Shown here one piece after another: positions 59,493-64,000 of a stretch of 64,000 nt of DNA. Source of the DNA: Myxococcus guangdongensis. Its GTDB lineage: Bacteria; Myxococcota; Myxococcia; Myxococcales; Myxococcaceae. Within the stretch, counting starts at the first letter, position 1, and every line of letters starts with the position of its first letter. The stretch spans positions 62,001 through 126,000 of the forward strand of contig NZ_JAJVKW010000018.1 in NCBI RefSeq assembly GCF_024198255.1, given 5' to 3'. Under the pieces are notes generated by a model. That model saw only the letters and a list, made by a program, of their open reading frames with translations. It did not search any database and was not told where the DNA came from. Both the position numbers and the translations under genes were made by a program.

Positions 59493-60305
59493 ATGAACGG
59501 ACTTCCCGCCGACAATCCCCGGCCCCCAGCTCCCCGACGCTGGCGATGGATGGGACCGGGCCTCGCGCTCGTCGTGCTCGGAGGCACGGGCCTGTATGGG
59601 CTCGTCCGCCCGCGCTCCCCCTCCGCGCAAGAGCCCGCGCGGACCGCCGACACCCGGGCCGCCCCCTCGCCCGCCGCGCCCCAGGCCTCGCGCGCCACCG
59701 CGCCACGTCCCGCCGCGCCCCTGGCCCAGGTCGGGAGCGCGGAGGCGGCCCCGCCCGCCGACGACATGGAGGTGGAGGAGAAGACGCGGCGCGAGGCCGC
59801 GCGCCAGTCCGCGCGTCAGTACCGGGCGGGGCGCTTCAACGCGTTCTTCCGCAAGGAGGTCTTCGTCGAGGAGATGGCGCGCGAGGGCGCCTCCCGCGTC
59901 GACGGCCTGCGCAGCGAGCTGGCGGACCCCACCGCCCTGCAGCAGCTCCCCGCCGACACGCAGTTCATGGAGAACAAGCCGGAGCCCGTGCTCGAGCGCA
60001 TGGCGATGATCGACCTGCTCTTCGAGCTGGCGCCGAACGAGCCCTCCGCCCGCGACGCGATGACGTCGCTGGCGCTGTCCCCCATCGACAGCGGCCTGTC
60101 GGACTCGGTGAAGAAGGGACTGGTGGGTGAGAAGTACGACCTGCTCTTCCGCCTGGCGCAGGTGGACCGGCAGCTCGCCGTGGACACGTACACACGGCTC
60201 GACAACCCCCGGCTCAAGAGCCTCCTGAGGGAGGCGCTCATCGCCGGGCTCGCGGAGTCGGGGGCCAGCCCCGCCGAGGTCCAGCGGATGACCGCGCACC
60301 TCTAG
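59493..60305 (+). CDS. Single-pass anchored protein of unknown function (270 aa)
   Basis: A polar, Arg-rich N-terminus (RRWRWMG) precedes one membrane helix (LALVVLGGTGLYGLV, about 23-38). An Ala/Pro-rich linker (about 45-92) and an all-helical C-domain (about 95-270) follow, with repeated Leu/Glu/Arg heptads. No motif is known to me. AAGGAGTGGAGCC precedes the ATG, 20 bases after the metallopeptidase stop, so the two are probably one operon, and the helical domain sits outside the inner membrane. Confidence 0.78.
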   Translation: MNGLPADNPRPPAPRRWRWMGPGLALVVLGGTGLYGLVRPRSPSAQEPARTADTRAAPSPAAPQASRATAPRPAAPLAQVGSAEAAPPADDMEVEEKTRREAARQSARQYRAGRFNAFFRKEVFVEEMAREGASRVDGLRSELADPTALQQLPADTQFMENKPEPVLERMAMIDLLFELAPNEPSARDAMTSLALSPIDSGLSDSVKKGLVGEKYDLLFRLAQVDRQLAVDTYTRLDNPRLKSLLREALIAGLAESGASPAEVQRMTAHL

Positions 60306-60481
60306 TCCGCCACCGGACTGGACCCATCCCCATGGGTCCCGCAGTGCCAGCGCCGTCGGCCTCCGACGACGACACGACACGTCCGTCCCTTCCGCCCCTG
60401 CCGAGCGAGCGCAGGCGTGGGAGGCCCGCGCGCGCTGGAGCCATGCAGAGCAGCACCTACCCGCAAGACAAGGAGCGCGTC

Positions 60482-62038
60482 GTGACTCGGACTTGGAAAC
60501 TGGGATTGATTGGGGCGTGCTGTGCCATGTGGAGCGTCGCCTGCGGCGAGGCCCCGGTGGACCCGACCCGGGACAACACCCCGGAGGCTCGACAGGCCGC
60601 GCTGGCGGCGCTGGGCCGCGTGGAAATCGTCGACGCGGGCAAGGACGGCACCCCGAGCTTCATCCGCGGCACGCTCGGCACGGTGGACCGCTCGCTCGTC
60701 TCGCTGAAGGCGGGGGACGCGCTCGCGCCCGTGCTGCGGGGCCTGGCGCCGGTGTTCGGCCTGCGCGCCGAGGAGCTCACGCTGCGCACCAGCCGCACGG
60801 ACGAGCTGGGCTACACCCACGTGCGCTACGACCAGACCCGCCACGGCGTCCCCGTGAAGGGGGGCGAGCTGGTGGTGCACGTGAATGACAAGGGACGGGT
60901 GTACGCGGCCAACGGCTCGGCGCGCGGCGCGGGGGAGCCGGCGGCGCTCGCGCGGCTGCCGCTGCACGCCGTCACCGACGCGGCGCTGGAGGGCCTGGAC
61001 ACGCTGAAGGTCGAGGGCGAGCCGCGCTTCGTCTACTTCCTGGGCGCCGACGGTCCGCTGTCGGCCGCCTATGAGGTGCTGCGCGTGGGCACCCGCGAGG
61101 ACTCGCCCGCGAAGGACCGCGTCTACGTGGACGCGTCGTCGGGCCGCGTGCTGGACGTGCACCCGCTCATCCACGGGGGGCTCGACCGGCGCCTCCACTC
61201 GGCCAACAACCAGTGGACCACGCCCGGCACCCTGCGGCGCCAGGAGGGTGGCGGGGCCACGGGCGACGCCCACATCGACCGGAACTACGACCACATCGGC
61301 ACCACGTACGCCTGCTACGAGACCATCTTCGGCCGCGACTCGTTCGACGACCGGGGCGCCACCATCACCAGCACCGTCCACTACGGCTCCGCGTATGTGA
61401 ATGCGTACTGGGACGGCATCCAGATTGTGTTCGGGGATGGCGACAACGTGAACTCGGGCCAGCTGGGGCTGGACCTGGACGTGGTGTCGCACGAAATCAC
61501 CCACGCGGTGACGCAGTACGAGTCGGGGCTCGTGTACCGCAACGAGTCCGGCGCGCTGAACGAGAGCCTGTCGGACATCGCGGCGGCCATCTGCGAGAGC
61601 TGGGCTCGCGGCGGCGCGGTGGACGCGGACGTCTGGAAGATTGGCGAGGACATCTGGACGCCGAACATCTCCGGGGACGCGCTGCGCTACATGGACAACC
61701 CCACGCGCGACAACTCGTCGCGTGACTACTACCCCGAGCGCTACACGGGCACCGCCGACAACGGTGGCGTGCACTGGAACTCGGGCATCCAGAACCTGGT
61801 CTTCAAGCTGCTCGTCACGGGCGGCACGCACCCGCGTGGCAAGACGGCCATCAACGTGGGTGGCGTCGGCATGAACCGCGCGGCGCAGACCTTCTACTTC
61901 GCGGCGACGAACTACTACACGTCGACGACGACCATGTCCCAGGCCAAGGCCTACACCGTGCAGGCCGCGACGGACCGGTACGACGCCTCGGTCGTGAACG
62001 CGGTGCGCGACGCCTGGGGCGCCGCGGGCGTGCCCTGA
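60482..62038 (+). CDS. M4-family (thermolysin-like) secreted metalloprotease
   Basis: 518 residues from a GTG with AAGGAGCGCGTC upstream. The lipobox-like end ..MWSVAC suggests a lipoprotein precursor. An FTP/PepSY propeptide covers about 35-220 and acts as inhibitor and chaperone. The catalytic domain has HEITH (His337, Glu338, His341), the third ligand Glu361 20 residues on (ALNESLSDI) as in thermolysin, and GGVHWNSGIQN with the transition-state His. It should be secreted, cleave its own propeptide and degrade extracellular protein, plausibly for predation. Confidence 0.94.
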   Translation: MTRTWKLGLIGACCAMWSVACGEAPVDPTRDNTPEARQAALAALGRVEIVDAGKDGTPSFIRGTLGTVDRSLVSLKAGDALAPVLRGLAPVFGLRAEELTLRTSRTDELGYTHVRYDQTRHGVPVKGGELVVHVNDKGRVYAANGSARGAGEPAALARLPLHAVTDAALEGLDTLKVEGEPRFVYFLGADGPLSAAYEVLRVGTREDSPAKDRVYVDASSGRVLDVHPLIHGGLDRRLHSANNQWTTPGTLRRQEGGGATGDAHIDRNYDHIGTTYACYETIFGRDSFDDRGATITSTVHYGSAYVNAYWDGIQIVFGDGDNVNSGQLGLDLDVVSHEITHAVTQYESGLVYRNESGALNESLSDIAAAICESWARGGAVDADVWKIGEDIWTPNISGDALRYMDNPTRDNSSRDYYPERYTGTADNGGVHWNSGIQNLVFKLLVTGGTHPRGKTAINVGGVGMNRAAQTFYFAATNYYTSTTTMSQAKAYTVQAATDRYDASVVNAVRDAWGAAGVP

Positions 62039-62084
62039 GCCCGCGCCGAGCGGAAGTCCCACCCCACCACCTCAAGGAGAACCC

Positions 62085-62921
62085 ATGAAGAACGTCTTCA
62101 TCGCAGCCGCAGTCTTCTCGGTGTGTCTGTCGAGCACCGCCCTGGCGCAGCTGTCCACGCGCTGCTTCCAGGACGACCAGCTCGTCACCATCGACCTCGC
62201 CCGGGGCCGCAACGCCTGGGCGCGCAAGTGTGGCCTCATCACCGCCTCGCGCGAGGCGTACCTCAACACGGAGAACGAGTACCAGGTCTTCACCAACGGC
62301 TGCTACGCGTACCCGGCGGTGCCCGGGGGCTCCACGTGCAGCTTCCACGTGCCCGCGGACGAGGCCTCCGCGTGCATCACCGGGCTGAACAAGCTGGGCA
62401 CCTGCGTCGCGGGCTGCACCACGCCCAGCCAGAAGGTGGCCTTCGACGGCCGCATGCTGCCGATTCCGGAGGCCTACGCGTCCGGCGTCACCACCGTCAC
62501 CGCGCTGAGCCCCACCTCCGAGCCGGGGCTCTTGCGCTACGGCGAGCAGGCCATCCGCAGCTACGTGGCGGGTGACACCCAGGAGGACATCTTCGCCCTG
62601 GAGACGAAGGAAGGCCGCCGGCTGGAAGTGACGGCGGAGCACCCGATGGTGCTCGGCGACGGGACGATGGTGAAGGCCCGCACGCTGCAGGCCGGCGACA
62701 CGCTGATGGGCGCCGACGGCAAGACGCTGCACCTGACGCGCGTCACCGTCTTCAGCTTCAAGGGCCAGGTGTGGAACGTCCGGCCGGAGAGCCACGTGAA
62801 GCTGGAGAACGTGATGAACGCGGAGGGCTTCCTCACCGGCTCCGTGCGCTTCCAGAACGAGTGGGCGCAGGATGACTACCGGCTGTCGTTGAGGGACGAG
62901 GTCGACGTCGGCGGTCTGTAG
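62085..62921 (+). CDS. Secreted Cys-rich module fused to Hint (intein-like) domain, copy 2
   Basis: 278 residues, the same length as the copy at 56798, and alignable with it without internal gaps of note. Signal peptide to ..STALA; Cys-rich module (STRCF, ARKCG, NGCYAY, STCSF, SACITG, GTCVAG); Hint part from AGCTTPSQKVAFDG (candidate nucleophile Cys111) through LEVTAEHPMVLG (Thr183, His186), KARTLQAGDTLMGA to TGSVRFQNEW (Asn258, again after Gln). The tail is AQDDYRLSLRDEVDVGGL. It is the last + strand gene before a strong hairpin. Between the two copies lie the M1-like, anchored and M4 genes. Confidence 0.87.
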   Translation: MKNVFIAAAVFSVCLSSTALAQLSTRCFQDDQLVTIDLARGRNAWARKCGLITASREAYLNTENEYQVFTNGCYAYPAVPGGSTCSFHVPADEASACITGLNKLGTCVAGCTTPSQKVAFDGRMLPIPEAYASGVTTVTALSPTSEPGLLRYGEQAIRSYVAGDTQEDIFALETKEGRRLEVTAEHPMVLGDGTMVKARTLQAGDTLMGADGKTLHLTRVTVFSFKGQVWNVRPESHVKLENVMNAEGFLTGSVRFQNEWAQDDYRLSLRDEVDVGGL

Positions 62922-62942
62922 TCCCCACGCCGCCCGCCGTCA

Positions 62943-62972
62943 CGGGGCTCCGGTCAGCGCGCCGGAGCCCCG
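62943..62972. terminator. Strong bidirectional terminator hairpin
   Basis: An 11-base stem, CGGGGCTCCGG/CCGGAGCCCCG, with an 8-base loop separates convergent genes ending at 62921 and 62986. No U-tract is present. Confidence 0.55.
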
Positions 62973-62985
62973 CCTCCCCGACACG

Positions 62986-63693
62986 TCAGGGGATGTTGCA
63001 GGGGTACTGGGGCAGCATGCAGGACCCGCCGAAGCCACAGTCCTGGCTGCACGTGTAGGGTGACTCCCGGGCCGAGCAGAGCCCGTCGCCGCAGAAGCCG
63101 CAGTCGTCCAGGCACGAGCCCCAGCTCTCCGTGCCGGCGCAGACCCCGTCACCGCAGAAGCCGCAGTCCTGCACGCAGGTGTACAGGTTCTCCGCGCCGT
63201 TGCACGCGCCGTCACCACACGCCGTGCCGCAGTCCGTGGGGCACGTGGCGGTGGACTCGCCCGCGCCGCAGACCCCGTCACCGCAGGGGTTGGGACAGCC
63301 GCAGTCGACGGGACACGAGTACACCGTCTCGCCCTTGCACTGGCCATCACCGCAGTAGCAGTCCGACGGGCAGTTGCCCTCGGTCTCCGCGCCGTTGCAG
63401 GCACCGTCGCCGCACACGCTCGCGGGGCCGCAGTCGTAGGGGCAGTTCCACGGGCTCTCCGAGGGCGCGCAGTAGCCGTCCCCGCAGACCTCGCAGTAGG
63501 CCATGTTGCACTGGGGCAGCATCGGGTCGACGCCCGGGGCCTCCTGGAGCGGAATCATCGGACAGGGACAGTAGGGCAGCGCCTGGGACGCCTCGCCCAG
63601 CCCGTCCTCCGACTCGGACGGCGAGACGGGGCCACAGGCCGTGAGCCACAGGGCCACCACCGCGAGCCTCGCGACGAAGCTCGCCGCGCTCAT
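62986..63693 (-). CDS. Lipoprotein with seven CGDGxC repeats
   Basis: 235 residues. The lipoprotein signal (VARLAVVALWLTAC) gives a lipidated Cys20. After a linker come seven units of about 20 residues with the consensus CGDGxCxxxExxxxCxxDC (for example VCGDGACNGAETEGNCPSDC), a calcium- or disulfide-stabilised repeat common on myxobacterial surface proteins. It ends in GGSCMLPQYPCNIP. The ATG overlaps the stop of the upstream gene (ATGA), so it is made together with the module-only paralogue of the Hint proteins. Confidence 0.88.
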   Translation of the reverse strand: MSAASFVARLAVVALWLTACGPVSPSESEDGLGEASQALPYCPCPMIPLQEAPGVDPMLPQCNMAYCEVCGDGYCAPSESPWNCPYDCGPASVCGDGACNGAETEGNCPSDCYCGDGQCKGETVYSCPVDCGCPNPCGDGVCGAGESTATCPTDCGTACGDGACNGAENLYTCVQDCGFCGDGVCAGTESWGSCLDDCGFCGDGLCSARESPYTCSQDCGFGGSCMLPQYPCNIP

Positions 63694-64000
63694 GTCGGGC
63701 CCGCCGCGTCCCGCGAGGCGTCGCGAGCGGCGGCGAACCGGAACCACTCGGGCGGCCATGGCGCCTCGAGCGTCTCCAGATAGGCGAGCAGTCCCTCGCG
63801 CGGCGCGTGGCGCTCACGGGAGGCCACGCACGAGCCGAGGTTGATGAGCCCGGACACGCACGGCGCGCTCGCCGACACGGGCACGAAGTACTGACAGTTG
63901 TTCGTGGAGCAGGGGTACTGGAAACAGCCGTTGGCGAAGACCTGGTACTCGTTGTCGGCGTTGAGGATGGTCTCCTTCGCCGCGGAGATGTAGTTGCACT
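63690..64000 (-). CDS. Cys-rich module protein lacking the Hint domain, copy 3 (partial at window edge)
   Basis: Only the C-terminal 102 residues lie in the window. They begin at CNYISAAKETILNADNEYQV and run through FANGCFQYPC, CQYFVPVSASAPCVSGLINL to GSCVAS, clearly the module found in the two Hint proteins. Where those continue with the Hint domain at their Cys111, this protein diverges and ends with an unrelated 40-residue tail (RERHAPREGLLAYLETLEAP onward). It is a natural Hint-less form, not a frameshift: the tail is in good codon use and is coupled to the next gene by ATGA. Confidence 0.85.
   Translation of the reverse strand, partial: CNYISAAKETILNADNEYQVFANGCFQYPCSTNNCQYFVPVSASAPCVSGLINLGSCVASRERHAPREGLLAYLETLEAPWPPEWFRFAAARDASRDAAGPT

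Noticed and set aside
57712..59706. 664-codon minus-strand open frame
   Set aside because: Antisense to the M1-like metallopeptidase; no motif and shadow-type composition.
63690..64000. Frameshifted or truncated Hint gene
   Set aside because: The reading frame is open with normal codon use through the divergent tail and is coupled by ATGA to the next gene. No Hint sequence is found in another frame before the lipoprotein gene.
1..64000. CRISPR arrays, tRNA/rRNA genes, insertion sequences, prophage
   Set aside because: No regularly spaced repeats, cloverleaf or rRNA signatures, transposases or phage structural genes were seen on either strand.

Overview
The window is high-GC, densely coded bacterial chromosome and almost certainly comes from a myxobacterium of the Myxococcus/Corallococcus/Pyxidicoccus group. 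The strongest evidence is an intact pomY-pomZ-pomX cluster (18416-22660, minus strand). It encodes the cell-division positioning system known from Myxococcus xanthus, and key residues fall at the known positions (PomZ G62/K66/D90, PomX K13/R15). Supporting evidence is a lipoprotein-toxin/immunity operon of the kind used for kin discrimination by outer-membrane exchange, many secreted lipoproteins, CHAT and PilZ proteins, and several histidine kinases. No rRNA, tRNA, CRISPR array, insertion sequence or phage was seen.

Layout. 1-7.7 kb: end of an unknown gene, a lipoprotein, an EEP-family hydrolase, a J-domain protein, an M1 aminopeptidase with a HEAT-like tail, and a PAS sensor kinase. 7.7-12.3 kb: a 55-residue protein, a lipoprotein, and an ECF sigma factor translationally coupled to a zinc-finger anti-sigma/TPR/CHAT-protease fusion. 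12.3-18.2 kb: TspO, a DUF924 protein, a 570-base stretch without a recognised gene that ends in a terminator-like hairpin, then an operon of CHASE2-adenylate cyclase, SH3 protein and M48 lipoprotein peptidase. 18.2-23.7 kb: hairpin repeats, pomX/pomZ/pomY, a long leader and an XRE regulator whose leader carries a DNA-damage-type promoter motif. 23.9-33.6 kb: fatty acid desaturase overlapping an AraC regulator; a PLD-like/GST/histidine kinase operon divergent from a TetR gene that precedes two tandem aldehyde dehydrogenases; an ABC-F ATPase. 33.9-47.6 kb: a mosaic of dehydrogenases, AraC/LysR/GlxA regulators, a B3/4-domain gene coupled to a phosphotransferase, small low-GC genes of unknown function, an isochorismatase-like hydrolase, gluconokinase, and an ATP-dependent DNA ligase fused to a SWIM zinc finger. 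The ligase is preceded by the same promoter motif as the XRE gene.

47.8-54.3 kb: a membrane protein, then a three-gene operon (minus strand) of beta-barrel-like secreted protein, lipoprotein toxin with a restriction-endonuclease-like C-terminus, and Imm52-like immunity protein fused to a second domain; then a PilZ protein. 54.3-64 kb: an exported-protein region with a neutral ceramidase, two 278-residue secreted proteins in which a Cys-rich module is joined to a Hint (intein-like) domain, a third copy of the Cys-rich module that stops just before the Hint domain, an M1-like and an M4 metallopeptidase, and a seven-repeat Cys-rich lipoprotein.

Main candidates for follow-up: the secreted module-Hint family with its Hint-less sibling, the sigma/anti-sigma/CHAT unit, the Sit-like toxin operon with a two-domain immunity protein, and the shared GTCAGAC-N8-TAnnnT promoter motif in front of the DNA ligase and XRE genes.
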